DNA of 64,000 bases from Lentzea californiensis (GCF_024648825.1 NZ_JANBBE010000016.1:62001-126000); one strand, 5' to 3'. Counted from the first letter of the stretch, positions 15,546 to 25,011 are shown. Made by a program: numbers and translations. The notes: generated by a model not told the origin, from the letters alone.

Positions 15546-16277
15546 ATGTCGAGTGTCACGGGTCACAGCGCGCTGGTCACCGGAGCCGCGAGCGGCATCG
15601 GCCTGGCCTGCGCCCGCGCACTGGCCTCCGCGGGTGCCAAGGTCCACCTGGCCGACCGAGATCCCCAGGTCCTGGCGTTGGCCGAGGAGCTCGGCGGGGT
15701 CGGCCACGTGCTGGACCTCACCGGTTCCGTGGACGCGCTACCCGGTGAGATCGACGTCCTGGTCAACAACGCCGGCGTGCAGCACGTCGCGCCCATCCAC
15801 GAGTTCCCCGCCGAGCGCTTCTCGGCGATGGTCGAGCTCATGCTGGGCGCCGCGTTCCGGCTCACCCGGCACGTGCTGCCGCACATGTACTCGCGCGGCT
15901 GGGGCCGGCTCGTCCACATCTCCAGCGTGCACGGGATGCGCGCCTCCGCGTTCAAGTCCGCTTACGTCGCGGCCAAGCACGGCCTCGAGGGCTTCTCCAA
16001 GGTCGCCGCGCTGGAAGGCGCCCCGCACGGCGTGACGTCGAACTGCGTCGCGCCCGGCTACGTGCGGACCCCGTTGGTGGAGAAGCAGATCGCGGACCAG
16101 GCCAGGGTGCACGGCATCTCCGAGGCGGACGTCTCGTCGCAGATCTTCCTGCAGCGCAGCGCGGTGAAACGGCTGATCGAACCCTCCGAGGTCGCGGACG
16201 CCGTCCTGTGGTTGTGCGGCAACAGTTTTGTCACCGGTACGTCGTTGGCCGTCGATGGCGGCTGGTCAGCTCAATGA
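15546..16277 (+). CDS. 3-hydroxybutyrate dehydrogenase-like SDR
   Basis: A 243-residue short-chain dehydrogenase: NAD-binding TGAASGIG, NNAGV, catalytic Ser in HISSVHG, YxxxK as YVAAK, and C-terminal VDGGW. The IHEFPAERF segment and the KSAYVAAKHGLEGFSK...NCVAPGYVRTPLVEKQI run are typical of D-3-hydroxybutyrate dehydrogenase, which oxidises hydroxybutyrate to acetoacetate. ATG at 15546. Next come an MHS transporter and a PucR-type regulator, with 10-base and overlapping junctions, forming one operon. Confidence 0.85.
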   Translation: MSSVTGHSALVTGAASGIGLACARALASAGAKVHLADRDPQVLALAEELGGVGHVLDLTGSVDALPGEIDVLVNNAGVQHVAPIHEFPAERFSAMVELMLGAAFRLTRHVLPHMYSRGWGRLVHISSVHGMRASAFKSAYVAAKHGLEGFSKVAALEGAPHGVTSNCVAPGYVRTPLVEKQIADQARVHGISEADVSSQIFLQRSAVKRLIEPSEVADAVLWLCGNSFVTGTSLAVDGGWSAQ

Positions 16278-16287
16278 GGAGTTGTCG

Positions 16288-17601
16288 ATGATCAAAAAAG
16301 TGGTAGGCGCCTCGCTCATCGGGACGACCGTCGAGTGGTACGACTTCTTCCTCTACGGTTCCGCGGCCGCCCTGGTGTTCAACAAGCTGTTCTTCCCGAC
16401 CGCGGACCCGTTGACGGGCACGCTGCTCGCGTTCACCACGTACGCGATCGGCTTCCTGGCCCGGCCGCTGGGCGGCCTCATCTTCGGCCACTTCGGGGAT
16501 CGCTTGGGGCGCAAGAAGTTGCTGGTGTTGTCGTTGCTGCTGATGGGTGGCGCGACGATGCTGATGGGCGTGCTGCCGACGTACGCGTCGGTGGGCGTCC
16601 TTGCGCCGGTGCTGCTGACGCTGCTGCGGCTCGTGCAGGGCTTCGCGCTCGGTGGCGAGTGGGGCGGGGCCGTGCTGATCGTGTCGGAGCACGGTGATCC
16701 GAAGCGGCGCGGGTTCTGGGCGTCGTGGCCGCAGGCCGGTGTGCCGTGCGGGAACCTGCTCGCGACCGGCGTGCTGGCGGTGCTGGCGGCCGTGCAGTCC
16801 GACGAGGACTTCCTCGCGTGGGGCTGGCGGGTCCCGTTCCTGCTCTCCGGTGTGCTCGTGGTGATCGGGCTGTGGATCCGGCTGTCGGTGTCCGAGTCGC
16901 CGATCTTCCTGGCTGCCCAGGAGAAGGCCGCCCAGCGGAAGGCGGCTGGGGAGACCGAGCCGGAACCGGAGAAGGCGCCCGCGCTGGAGCTGCTCAAGCA
17001 CAACTGGCGCGAGGTGCTGATCGCGATGGGCGCGCGGTTCGCCGAGAACGTGTCGTACTACGTGATCACGGCGTTCATCCTCGTCTACGTGGTGACCGGG
17101 CTCGGGTTGTCGAAGTCCGTCGGGCTCAACGCGGTGCTGATCGCGTCGGCCGCGCACCTGATCACGATCCCGGTGTGGGGTCACCTCTCCGACCGGTTCG
17201 GGCGGCGGTCGATCTACCTGGTCGGTGCGGTCGGCATGGCCGCGTGGATCTTCGCGTTCTTCGCGTTGCTCGACACCCGCGATCCCGTGCTGATCACGGT
17301 GGCGACGACGGTCGGCCTGGTGCTGCACGGCGCGATGTACGGGCCGCAGGCGGCGTTCTTCTCGGAGCTCTTCGGGACGCGGGTGCGGTACTCGGGCGCG
17401 TCGGTCGGCTACCAGCTGGCGTCCATCATGGCGGGAGCGCTCGCACCGTTGATCGCGACGGCGCTGTTGCAGGCCTACAAGTCGTCGTTCCCCATCGCCG
17501 TGTACGTGTTGATCACCTGCGTGATCACCGTGGTCGCCATCGCGTTCGCCAAGGAGACCCGTGGTGCGGATCTGGAGGAACATGACAGGGTTGGGGTGTG
17601 A
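16288..17601 (+). CDS. MHS-family MFS proton symporter
   Basis: A 437-residue MFS protein with 12 predicted helices. GTTVEWYDFFLYGSAAALVFNKLFFP at the start, the loop GHFGDRLGRKKLL and FGLALGGEWGGAV-type segment are those of the metabolite:H+ symporter group (relatives of ShiA, KgtP and ProP). It probably imports an organic acid, plausibly hydroxybutyrate given the operon. ATG at 16288 follows GAGGAG and the TGA of the SDR. Confidence 0.88.
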   Translation: MIKKVVGASLIGTTVEWYDFFLYGSAAALVFNKLFFPTADPLTGTLLAFTTYAIGFLARPLGGLIFGHFGDRLGRKKLLVLSLLLMGGATMLMGVLPTYASVGVLAPVLLTLLRLVQGFALGGEWGGAVLIVSEHGDPKRRGFWASWPQAGVPCGNLLATGVLAVLAAVQSDEDFLAWGWRVPFLLSGVLVVIGLWIRLSVSESPIFLAAQEKAAQRKAAGETEPEPEKAPALELLKHNWREVLIAMGARFAENVSYYVITAFILVYVVTGLGLSKSVGLNAVLIASAAHLITIPVWGHLSDRFGRRSIYLVGAVGMAAWIFAFFALLDTRDPVLITVATTVGLVLHGAMYGPQAAFFSELFGTRVRYSGASVGYQLASIMAGALAPLIATALLQAYKSSFPIAVYVLITCVITVVAIAFAKETRGADLEEHDRVGV

Positions 17602-19145
17602 CACGACGGCGTGAGGCCGAACTGGCGGCGTTGTTCGAGACCGCGTCCGAGCTCGCGGGCATGCGCGACCCGGACGCGGTTCTCCGCTCGATCGTGCGCA
17701 GGGCCCGGACCCTGCTCGGCACGGACGTCTCCTACCTGTCGATGAACGACCCGGCCGGCACCTACATGAGGGTGACGGACGGGTCGTTCTCGCCGTTGTT
17801 CCAGAAGGTCAGGCTGGGACTCGGCGAGGGGCTGGGCGGGCTCGTCGCGCAGACCGCCCGGCCGTACGCGACGTCCGACTACTTCGCCGACGCCCGGTTC
17901 AACCACACGAACCCGATCGACTCCGCGGTGCACGACGAGGGTCTGACGGCGATCCTCGGTGTGCCGCTCAAGCTCGACTCGAAGGTCATCGGCGTGCTGT
18001 ACGCGGCCGACCGGAGCCCGCGCGAGTTCCCCGCCGAGCAGGTCGCGCTGCTGCAGTCCCTGGCCGACCACGCGGCCATCGCGATCGACACGGCGTCGTT
18101 GTTCGCGACGATCCAGTCGCACAACGAGGCCATGAAACGCGCCGAGGAGGCGCACGACCGGCTCACGGACCTCGTGCTGCGCGGTGGTTCCTCCGCTGAG
18201 GTCGCGGCGGCGGTGGGGGAGTTGCTCGGCGGGCCGGTCGAGGTGCTGGACGCCGTGCCTCCCGCCGCCGTGCGGGCGAACGGGCGGGCCGTGCTGCTGG
18301 CCGGCGTGTGGGTGTGCGCGGTGCTGGCCGGCTCGGAGCTGCTGGGTGGGATCGCTCTCTCGGGCCGCCCGGACCTGTCCGACGCGGACCGGCGGGTGTT
18401 CGAACGGTCGGCGGCGGTGACGGCGTTGCTGTTGCTGCTGCGCCGGACCGTGGCCGAGGCGGAGAACAAGGTCCGCGGCGAGCTGATCACCGACGTCCTG
18501 GACGGGCGCGACGCCGCCGGGCTGCTGGCGCGGGCCCGCCGGGTCGGCGTCGAGCTGAGCGACCCGCACGTGGTGCTGGTGGCGGACGGGAACCTGTCCG
18601 GCGCCACCCACTACGCGTCCGTCCACAAGGGACTGGCCGGGTCGCGCGGCCGGGACGTCGTGCTGGCGTTGCCGTCGGTGTCCACCCACGTCGCCCGCGA
18701 GGTGGCGAAGGCGCTGGACGCGACCGTGGGGGCGTGCGGCCCGGTCGCAGGGCCGGTGGCGATCGCGGCGGCCTACGAGGAGGCGCGGCGGTGCCTGAAG
18801 GCGTTGCGGCAGCTGGGCCGCGACAAGGACGCCGCGACGATGGACGACCTCGGGTTCGTCGGCGTGCTGCTGGGCGACCGGGCGGACGTGTCCGGCTACG
18901 TGCGGTCGGTGCTCGGCCCGGTGCTCGACTACGACTCCGAGCGCGGCACGGAACTGGTGCACACGCTGGAGGTCTACTTCCGCTGCGGCGCGAACCTCAG
19001 CCGCGCCAAGGCGGAGCTGCACCTCCACGTCAACACGGTCACGCAACGGCTCGACCGGGTCTCGTCGCTGCTCGGCGACTGGCAGTCGCCGGAGCGCGTG
19101 CTGGAGGTGCAGCTCGCCCTGCGCCTACTTCGCCTGCAGGGCTGA
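17598..19145 (+). CDS. GAF/PucR-family transcriptional regulator
   Basis: A 515-residue regulator. It has an N-terminal GAF domain (residues about 10-165, ETASELAGMRDPDAVLRSIVRRARTLLG...HDEGLTAILGVPL), a middle GGDEF-like CdaR/PucR region, and a C-terminal PucR HTH (TLEVYFRCGANLSRAKAELHLHVNTVTQRLDRVSSLLG). GTG at 17598 overlaps the transporter TGA. As the last gene of the hydroxybutyrate-type operon it probably regulates it in response to a ligand of the GAF domain. Its end overlaps the convergent APC permease gene by 21 bases. Confidence 0.9.
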   Translation: MTRRREAELAALFETASELAGMRDPDAVLRSIVRRARTLLGTDVSYLSMNDPAGTYMRVTDGSFSPLFQKVRLGLGEGLGGLVAQTARPYATSDYFADARFNHTNPIDSAVHDEGLTAILGVPLKLDSKVIGVLYAADRSPREFPAEQVALLQSLADHAAIAIDTASLFATIQSHNEAMKRAEEAHDRLTDLVLRGGSSAEVAAAVGELLGGPVEVLDAVPPAAVRANGRAVLLAGVWVCAVLAGSELLGGIALSGRPDLSDADRRVFERSAAVTALLLLLRRTVAEAENKVRGELITDVLDGRDAAGLLARARRVGVELSDPHVVLVADGNLSGATHYASVHKGLAGSRGRDVVLALPSVSTHVAREVAKALDATVGACGPVAGPVAIAAAYEEARRCLKALRQLGRDKDAATMDDLGFVGVLLGDRADVSGYVRSVLGPVLDYDSERGTELVHTLEVYFRCGANLSRAKAELHLHVNTVTQRLDRVSSLLGDWQSPERVLEVQLALRLLRLQG

Positions 19146-20591
19146 CACGGGCACCGCGTCCCCGGCGGCCGCGTCGGAGTTGCCGAACGGCTTGGCGATG
19201 AGCATGTAGACCAGGCCGATGCCGACGACGAGCGCGCCGCTGAGGATCACGACGTAGTCGTCGTACCAGGGCGCGTCCGGGGTGCGCGGCCACACCATGT
19301 TCACCATCGCCGCGACGCCGTACGCCAGGGCCAGCACGTTGACGATCAGGCCCCACCGGCCGAGCGTGAACTCACCGGACGGCGTCCAGCCCTTGAGCCG
19401 CGCCCGCAGCGCCGCGAACACGACCATCTGGAAGCCCAGGTAGATGCCGAGCGTCGCGAACGACACGATCTTGTCCAGCGCGTTCGTGGACAGCGTCGAC
19501 GCGAGCACGATGACCACCGGGATGACACCGGCCAGCGCGAGCGCGTACGGCGGGATGTGGCGCTTCGGGTTGAACTTGGCGAGCGCCCTGTGCCCGAAGA
19601 TCATCTTGTCGCGGGCGTAGGAGTACGTGAGGCGGGACGCCGCCGCCTGCAGCGACATCGTGCAGGACAGGAACGAGATCAGCACGACGCCGATCACGAT
19701 CTTGTAGCCGACCGGGCCGAACGCGTTCGTCAGGACGTTCGTGACCGGGTCGGCGTCCTCGCCACTGATGACCTTGCCGAAGTCCGGCACCGCCAGCAGC
19801 AGCGACAGGCACGCGAACGTGGCCGCCGCGCCGCCGATGTAGATGGTGCGGCGCATGGCCTTCGGAATGACGCGGCCGGGGTCCTTGACCTCTTCCGCGG
19901 TGTCACCGCACGCCTCGAAGCCGTAGTACTGGTAGAGACCGATGATGCCCGCCGCGAAGAACGCCGGCAGGTAACTGCCCGACCCTTCCGCGCCGAAGCT
20001 GTCGAACAGCACGCCCAGGCCGTGCACGCGGTTGTCGACCAGCAGCCAGATGCCGACCACAAGCGCACCGACGATCTCCGCGGCGAACCCGAAGATGGCG
20101 GCCCACGACAGCACCTTCGTGCCCGCGTAGTTGATGAGCGTGGACACCACGACGATCGCGATCGCGCACAGCACCGTGTTGCCGACCGTGGCCGTGTAGC
20201 CGAGGAGCGTTGCCAGATAAGGGCCTGCGCCGTAACTGACGGACGCGATGGTGACCAGCAGGGCGATCATGTAGACCCAGCCGGTCATCCACGCCCAGCG
20301 CTTGCCCCACAGACGGCGTGCCCAGGGGTACACGCCGCCCGCGACCGGGTACTGCGCCACGAGCTCACCGAAGATCAGCGCGACCAGGAACTGGCCGACG
20401 CCCGCGACGACGAAGCTCCAGATCATCGGCGGGCCGCCCAGGGCGAGGGCGACGCCGAACAACGTGTACGTGCTGACCACGGGGGAGAGGTAGGTGAAGC
20501 CCAGCGAGAAGTTCGCCCAGGGACTCATGTCCCGCTTGAACTCCGAGGTGTAGCCGAGATCCCTGAGCCTGTCCTCGGCTGTCGCTGTCAC
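19125..20591 (-). CDS. APC-superfamily amino acid/amine permease
   Basis: A 488-residue, 12-TM permease of the amino acid-polyamine-organocation family. It has the helix-1 motif FSLGFTYLSPVVSTYTLFG, GGVYPWARRLWGKRWAW, and ACGDTAEEVKDPGRVIPKAM after helix 6. As third gene of the dehydrogenase operon (GTGA overlap with the GMC gene) it likely imports choline or a related amine; that substrate is inferred from context. A GGGAGG ribosome site precedes GTG 20591. Confidence 0.9.
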   Translation of the reverse strand: MTATAEDRLRDLGYTSEFKRDMSPWANFSLGFTYLSPVVSTYTLFGVALALGGPPMIWSFVVAGVGQFLVALIFGELVAQYPVAGGVYPWARRLWGKRWAWMTGWVYMIALLVTIASVSYGAGPYLATLLGYTATVGNTVLCAIAIVVVSTLINYAGTKVLSWAAIFGFAAEIVGALVVGIWLLVDNRVHGLGVLFDSFGAEGSGSYLPAFFAAGIIGLYQYYGFEACGDTAEEVKDPGRVIPKAMRRTIYIGGAAATFACLSLLLAVPDFGKVISGEDADPVTNVLTNAFGPVGYKIVIGVVLISFLSCTMSLQAAASRLTYSYARDKMIFGHRALAKFNPKRHIPPYALALAGVIPVVIVLASTLSTNALDKIVSFATLGIYLGFQMVVFAALRARLKGWTPSGEFTLGRWGLIVNVLALAYGVAAMVNMVWPRTPDAPWYDDYVVILSGALVVGIGLVYMLIAKPFGNSDAAAGDAVPVSALQAK

Positions 20592-22060
20592 CGTGCCTCC
20601 CTGATCAGGTCCGCGGCACGTTCTCCGATCATGAGAACCGTGACCATGGGGTTCACGGTGGGCATGGTCGGGAACACGGACGCGTCGACGACCCGGAGGC
20701 CTTCGAGCCCGATGACCTTCAGGTCACCGTCCACAACGGATCCGATGGCACAGGTGCCCGCCGGGTGGTAGACGGTGTGGGCGGCGCGGCGGCCGTACTC
20801 CGACAGCGCCTCGTCGCTCGTGACGTCCGGGCCCGGCGCGATCTCCCGCTTGAGCCACGACTTCAGCGGCTCCTGCTCGGCGATCTTCCGCGCGATCCGG
20901 AAGCCGTCGACCAAAGTCTGCTCGTCGTAGCCGTCGGGGTTCGTGAAGTAGCCGAAGTCGAGCGCCGGCTTCTCCGCGGGGTCGCTGGACTTCAGCCACA
21001 GCTTGCCCCTGCTGTGCGGCCGCGGGATGTTCGGCGTCATGCAGACCCCGTGCTCCACCGCCGGGTAGCCGAGGCGTTCCGTGTTGGTGGTGAACGGGAT
21101 CTGGTAGAAGTGGAACATCAGGTCCGGCCGCGGGTCCGACTCGTCACGCCGGATGAACAGCCCGGCGTCGGAGTCCATCACCGAGTTCTCCGGCAACGGC
21201 TTCGTGGTCTCCCAGACGATGACCGACTCCGGGTGGTCGAGCAGGTTCTCGCCGACGCCGGGCAGGTCGTGCCTGGGCTCGATGCCGATGCTGCTCAGGT
21301 GCTCCGCGTCGCCGATGCCCGAGAGCATCATCAGCCGGGGCGTGTCGATCGCGCCCGCGCAGAGCAGCACCTCTTTGTCCGCCTCGACGTAACCCTTGTC
21401 GGTGTGCACGCCGATCGCGCGGTTGCCGTCGAACTCGATCCGGCCCGCCCAGGTGTCGAGCAGCAGGGTCAGGTTCCCGCGCTCCAGGACCGGGTGCACG
21501 TAGGCGGTGCTGGCGCTGGACCGCTGGTTGTTCTTCTCCGGGTGGTAGGCGATGGAGAAGAAGCCGGCGCCGTCCTCGAACGGCGCGGCGTTGAAGTCGT
21601 CGATCTCCGGGACGCCCGTGGCCTGCCTCGCGGCGGCGACGAAGTCCTCGGCGATCGGGTTCCGGTCCTTCTCCACCACCGGGATGATGTTGAGCTGGAC
21701 CTTGTCGTAGTACGGGCCGACCGCGTCCCACGTCCAGCCGTGGCCCCAGCCGTCGAGGTCCTGCGGCAGCGGCTGGAAGCAGATCAGCGTGTTGTGGCTG
21801 GAACACCCGCCGAGCACCTTCGCGCGGCTGTGCCGGATGTGCGAGTTGCCGCGCGGCTGTTCGACCGTCGGGTAGTCGTAGTCGTACTCGGTCTCCAGCA
21901 GGTTGATCCAGTTGCGCAGGTTCAGGATCTTCTCGTCGCCGACGTCGGAGGGCCCGCCCTCGATGACCGCGACCGTGACGTTCTCGTCCTCGGTGAGCCT
22001 TGCCGCGAGCACGCACCCCGCCGTACCGCCGCCGACGATCACGTAGTCGTACGCGGTCAC
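20588..22060 (-). CDS. betA: GMC-family choline dehydrogenase-like oxidoreductase
   Basis: A 490-residue FAD enzyme: N-terminal dinucleotide motif DYVIVGGGTAGCVLAARL, GMC signature region HSRAKVLGGCSSHNT, active-site His in YHPAGTCAIGSVVDG, and C-terminal VNPMVTVLMIGERAADLI with the conserved Asn. Placement between a betaine aldehyde dehydrogenase and a permease supports choline to betaine aldehyde oxidation. The signature GGCSSHN departs from the usual GGSSxIN, so another alcohol is possible. GTG at 22060 overlaps the aldehyde dehydrogenase TGA. Confidence 0.85.
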   Translation of the reverse strand: MTAYDYVIVGGGTAGCVLAARLTEDENVTVAVIEGGPSDVGDEKILNLRNWINLLETEYDYDYPTVEQPRGNSHIRHSRAKVLGGCSSHNTLICFQPLPQDLDGWGHGWTWDAVGPYYDKVQLNIIPVVEKDRNPIAEDFVAAARQATGVPEIDDFNAAPFEDGAGFFSIAYHPEKNNQRSSASTAYVHPVLERGNLTLLLDTWAGRIEFDGNRAIGVHTDKGYVEADKEVLLCAGAIDTPRLMMLSGIGDAEHLSSIGIEPRHDLPGVGENLLDHPESVIVWETTKPLPENSVMDSDAGLFIRRDESDPRPDLMFHFYQIPFTTNTERLGYPAVEHGVCMTPNIPRPHSRGKLWLKSSDPAEKPALDFGYFTNPDGYDEQTLVDGFRIARKIAEQEPLKSWLKREIAPGPDVTSDEALSEYGRRAAHTVYHPAGTCAIGSVVDGDLKVIGLEGLRVVDASVFPTMPTVNPMVTVLMIGERAADLIREAR

Positions 22061-23514
22061 TGGGAATCCCTTCGCGCGGAACCAGTACTGCGTGCGAACC
22101 AGTTCTGGGCTTGAGGCTTCAGGTTCTGATACACGTGCTTCGGCTCGGTGTACTCGTGCAGCCCGGCGGTGCCGAGCTCGCGGCCGACGCCGGAGCGCTT
22201 GAAGCCGCCCCACTCCGCCTGCGGCAGGTACGGGCCGAACTCGTTGATCCAGACCGTGCCGTGGCGCAGCTTCTTCGCCACGCGCTGCGCCTTGTCCAGG
22301 TCCTGGCTCCAGACACCGCCGGCGAGGCCGTACTCGGTGTCGTTGCCGAGCCTGACCGCCTCGTCCTCGGTCTCGAAGCGCTCGGCGGTGATGATCGGGC
22401 CGAACGTCTCGTCCTGGACGAGCTTCATGTCCCTCGTGCAGTCCGCGTAGACGGTGGGGCGGAAGAAGAAACCCTTCTGCAGCTCGGGTTCCTCCGGACG
22501 CCTGCCGCCCGACTTGAGCGTCGCGCCCTCCTGCCGGGCGACCTCGACGTAGCTCTCGACCTTGGCCCGGTGCTCGGCGCTGACGAGGGGACCGGACTCG
22601 GTGTCCTCGTCGAACCCGTTGCCCAGCTTGATGAGGTCGGCCCGGCGCGCGACCTCGTCGACGAAGTCGTCGTAGACGCTGGAGTGCACGATGAGCCGGG
22701 TGCCCGACGAGCAGACCTGGCCGGCGTGGAAGAACGCGGCGGTGAGCGCGTAGTCGACGGCGACGTCGATGTCGGCGTCCGCGAAGACGATGTTCGGGTT
22801 CTTGCCGCCGAGTTCGAGCGCGACCTTCTTCACGGTCTTCGCGGCCGACGCCATGATCCGCTGACCGGTCGCGAGGCTGCCGGTGAACGAGATCAGGTCG
22901 ACGTCGGGGTGCTCGGACAGCGGCGCGCCGACCTCCGGCCCGGTGCCGAGGACGATGTTCGCGACACCGTCGGGCAGCCCGGCCTCCTGCAGCAGCTCGA
23001 ACAGCTTGATCGTCGTGAGCGGAGTGATCTCGCTGGGCTTGGCCACGATCGTGTTGCCCGCGAGCAGAGCGGGCGCGATCTTCCAGGACATCTGCAGCAG
23101 CGGGTAGTTCCACGGCGCGATCAGGCCGCAGACGCCGACGGGTTCGTAGTCGATGCGGCTGATGACGTCGGCCGGGACGCCCTGGACGATCTTCGGGTGC
23201 AGCAGTCCGGCGAGGTTGCCGTAGTAGCGGAACACGGCGGCGACGTCGTCCACGTCGATGCGGCTCTCGACCAGCGTCTTGCCGGTGTCGAGCGTCTCGG
23301 TGCGGGCGATGTCCTCCTTGTCGCGGTCCAGGAGGTCCGCGACGCGGTTCAGCACGGCGGCGCGGTGTTCGGGGCTGGAGTGCTGCCAGTCACCGTGGTC
23401 GAAGGCGTTTCTCGCCCTGGCGATCGCCTGGATCGCCTGTTCGCGGGTTTGGTCCTCGACCTCCGTGAGAACACTCTGGTCGAAGGGGTTGATGATCTGC
23501 CGCACCGGCGACAC
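22057..23514 (-). CDS. betB: betaine aldehyde dehydrogenase
   Basis: A 485-residue ALDH with catalytic Cys in HAGQVCSSGTRLIV, Glu in KVALELGGKNPNIV, the cofactor motif FTGSLATGQRIM and APWNYPLLQMSWKIAPALLAGN. The KLGNGFDEDTESGPLVS and C-terminal GVGRELGTAGLHEYTEPKHVY stretches fit betaine aldehyde dehydrogenases, giving glycine betaine. GTG at 23514 sits almost on its GGGAGG; GTG at 23505 has better spacing and may be the true start. A palindrome lies 15 bases upstream. First gene of the betB-betA-permease operon. Confidence 0.9.
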   Translation of the reverse strand: MSPVRQIINPFDQSVLTEVEDQTREQAIQAIARARNAFDHGDWQHSSPEHRAAVLNRVADLLDRDKEDIARTETLDTGKTLVESRIDVDDVAAVFRYYGNLAGLLHPKIVQGVPADVISRIDYEPVGVCGLIAPWNYPLLQMSWKIAPALLAGNTIVAKPSEITPLTTIKLFELLQEAGLPDGVANIVLGTGPEVGAPLSEHPDVDLISFTGSLATGQRIMASAAKTVKKVALELGGKNPNIVFADADIDVAVDYALTAAFFHAGQVCSSGTRLIVHSSVYDDFVDEVARRADLIKLGNGFDEDTESGPLVSAEHRAKVESYVEVARQEGATLKSGGRRPEEPELQKGFFFRPTVYADCTRDMKLVQDETFGPIITAERFETEDEAVRLGNDTEYGLAGGVWSQDLDKAQRVAKKLRHGTVWINEFGPYLPQAEWGGFKRSGVGRELGTAGLHEYTEPKHVYQNLKPQAQNWFARSTGSARRDSQ

Positions 23515-23528
23515 GCCTCCCTGCTCGT

Positions 23529-23545
23529 ATGTCCAAGTAGGACAT
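23529..23545. promoter_or_regulatory. ATGTCC-N5-GGACAT operator candidate
   Basis: Perfect 6-5-6 inverted repeat 15 bases upstream of betB, where a repressor would block transcription. It does not contain the GTTGC elements found at the two IclR-region sites. Confidence 0.6.
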
Positions 23546-23588
23546 TGGGGTTTAGCCGGTCGCCGTTGGCGGTAAACCGTGACGACCG

Positions 23589-24692
23589 TTACTTCAGACT
23601 CCGGCGGAGCCGGGTGAAGAGTCGTGCGTTGCTCATGGCCACGATGCCCACGACGTCGTCCGGGTTGTCACCGTCCCGATAGGTCGCCACGAACTTCCTG
23701 TCCTCGATGGACCCATCTTCTACGCGAACGTCCTCCGTCGCTCGCCCGATGAACTGGATCCGCACGCCGTACTGGTCGGACCAGACATAACCGCCGTGCG
23801 TGTGCGTCGCGACGGTCTCGCCCGCGAGCAGGTTCCGCGTGGCGATCTGTGCCTGTTCGGTCGCGCTCGTCCAGTGCTCGGCACGGTGCCCGGCGCAGTT
23901 CGCGACGTCGCCGACGGCGACGACGTTGCGCAGGTTCGTCACGCCGCCCGCGTCGCATAGGACGCCGTTGCCGACGTTGACCGGCCCGCCGGTGAGCCAG
24001 TCCGTGGCCGGGCGCGTGCCGATGCCCGCGACGACCACGTCGGCGCCGACGACACGGCCGTCCGCGAGGTTGATTCCACCGTCGACGTTGACCGAGTCAA
24101 CGTTGATGCCGGTGATCAACGTTGATCCATGGTCGCCGTGCAGATGTCCACATGCAGTACCCATTTCAGCGCCCAGCACGCGCGTCAGAGGCGTGGGGAG
24201 CGCTTCGACGACAGTGACGTCCTTGCCCAGAGCGCGCGCACTGGAGGCGATCTCCGCCCCGATGAAGCCGGCGCCGATGACGCCGATGTGCTGCGCTGTG
24301 CCGAACGCCTCGCGGAGCTTGATCGCGTCGTCCAGCGTGCGCAGGACGTGCGTGCCGGGAATCGTGCGAGGCAGGCCGCCCGTCGCGATGACGATGCCGT
24401 CGGCCTCGACCGTCGTGTCGTCGCTGAGCGAGACCTCCCGGCCGGAGGGCAACCCGGTCGCCCGCACGCCCAGGTGCCATTCCGCGTCCAGCGCGTCGAG
24501 GTCCTCCTGGTCCGCGAGCGGCACCGCCTCGACCTTGCCGAGGAGGAAGTCCTTCGAGAGAGGGGGCCGGTCATAGGGGAGGTGGACCTCGTCGCCGACG
24601 ATGACGATCCGTCCGTCGAACCCCTGCTGGCGCAGTGCCTGCGCCGACCTCAGACCGGCGAGTGAGGCGCCGATGATCGCGATCGTCTTCAC
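23589..24692 (-). CDS. Rieske-system ferredoxin reductase
   Basis: A 367-residue FAD/NAD reductase: FAD motif IAIIGASLAGLRSAQALR, YDRPPLSKDFLLG, NADH motif IGVIGAGFIGAEIASSARALG, and the AVGDVAN segment. The C-terminal DQYGVRIQFIGRA is typical of rubredoxin/ferredoxin reductases serving Rieske oxygenases. Its electron acceptor would be the Rieske ferredoxin encoded just upstream, which is gutted. GTG at 24692 overlaps that gene's TGA by four bases. It is slightly shorter than the usual 400 or so residues. Confidence 0.88.
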   Translation of the reverse strand: MKTIAIIGASLAGLRSAQALRQQGFDGRIVIVGDEVHLPYDRPPLSKDFLLGKVEAVPLADQEDLDALDAEWHLGVRATGLPSGREVSLSDDTTVEADGIVIATGGLPRTIPGTHVLRTLDDAIKLREAFGTAQHIGVIGAGFIGAEIASSARALGKDVTVVEALPTPLTRVLGAEMGTACGHLHGDHGSTLITGINVDSVNVDGGINLADGRVVGADVVVAGIGTRPATDWLTGGPVNVGNGVLCDAGGVTNLRNVVAVGDVANCAGHRAEHWTSATEQAQIATRNLLAGETVATHTHGGYVWSDQYGVRIQFIGRATEDVRVEDGSIEDRKFVATYRDGDNPDDVVGIVAMSNARLFTRLRRSLK

Positions 24693-24892
24693 GCCACGTC
24701 CCTGTTCACTTCGGTATCGACATAGACCCCTCCATCTTCCACATGGACGGGACAGGTCCTCACCGGCCTTTTGGCGGGCAGACAAGCCGGCTTGCCGGTG
24801 CGAAGGTCGGAGCTCGCGGTGTGCGCGCGAGGACCGACGATGCGAACCGTCTCCCCTGGGGGCAGGTCCGTGAGAGCGCAGGCGCGGATCAT
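24689..24892 (-). pseudogene. internally deleted Rieske ferredoxin
   Basis: In frame, 67 residues. It opens like a Rieske ferredoxin (MIRACALTDLPPGETVRI) and closes like one (SSDLRTGKPACLPAKRPVR, then V-V-x-VEDG). The roughly 40-45 residues between them, holding the CxH and CxxH cluster ligands, are missing. The remaining cysteines (including CPVH near the C-terminus) are not in the family positions, so no [2Fe-2S] cluster is expected. ATG at 24892. Transcribed with the reductase from a promoter carrying the 36-bp site at 24904-24939. Confidence 0.8.
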
Positions 24893-24903
24893 CGTCGGCC
24901 TCC

Positions 24904-24939
24904 GTTGCGTAAAACGGCACACGTTCCGAATGACGCAAC
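24904..24939. promoter_or_regulatory. 36-bp operator A between the Rieske pair and iclR
   Basis: Architecture GTTGC-N6-CGGnAC-N2-GTTC-N8-GCAAC. It lies 12 bases upstream of the Rieske ferredoxin ATG and 73 bases before the IclR ATG. The same spacing recurs exactly at 26639-26674. Confidence 0.75.
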
Positions 24940-25011
24940 ACAATGTGCGGCTCTGACGACCCGCCGTCAAGAGTCCAGCCGGTTGTTTTGCCTGCCGGTT
25001 ACTGTTGCGCG

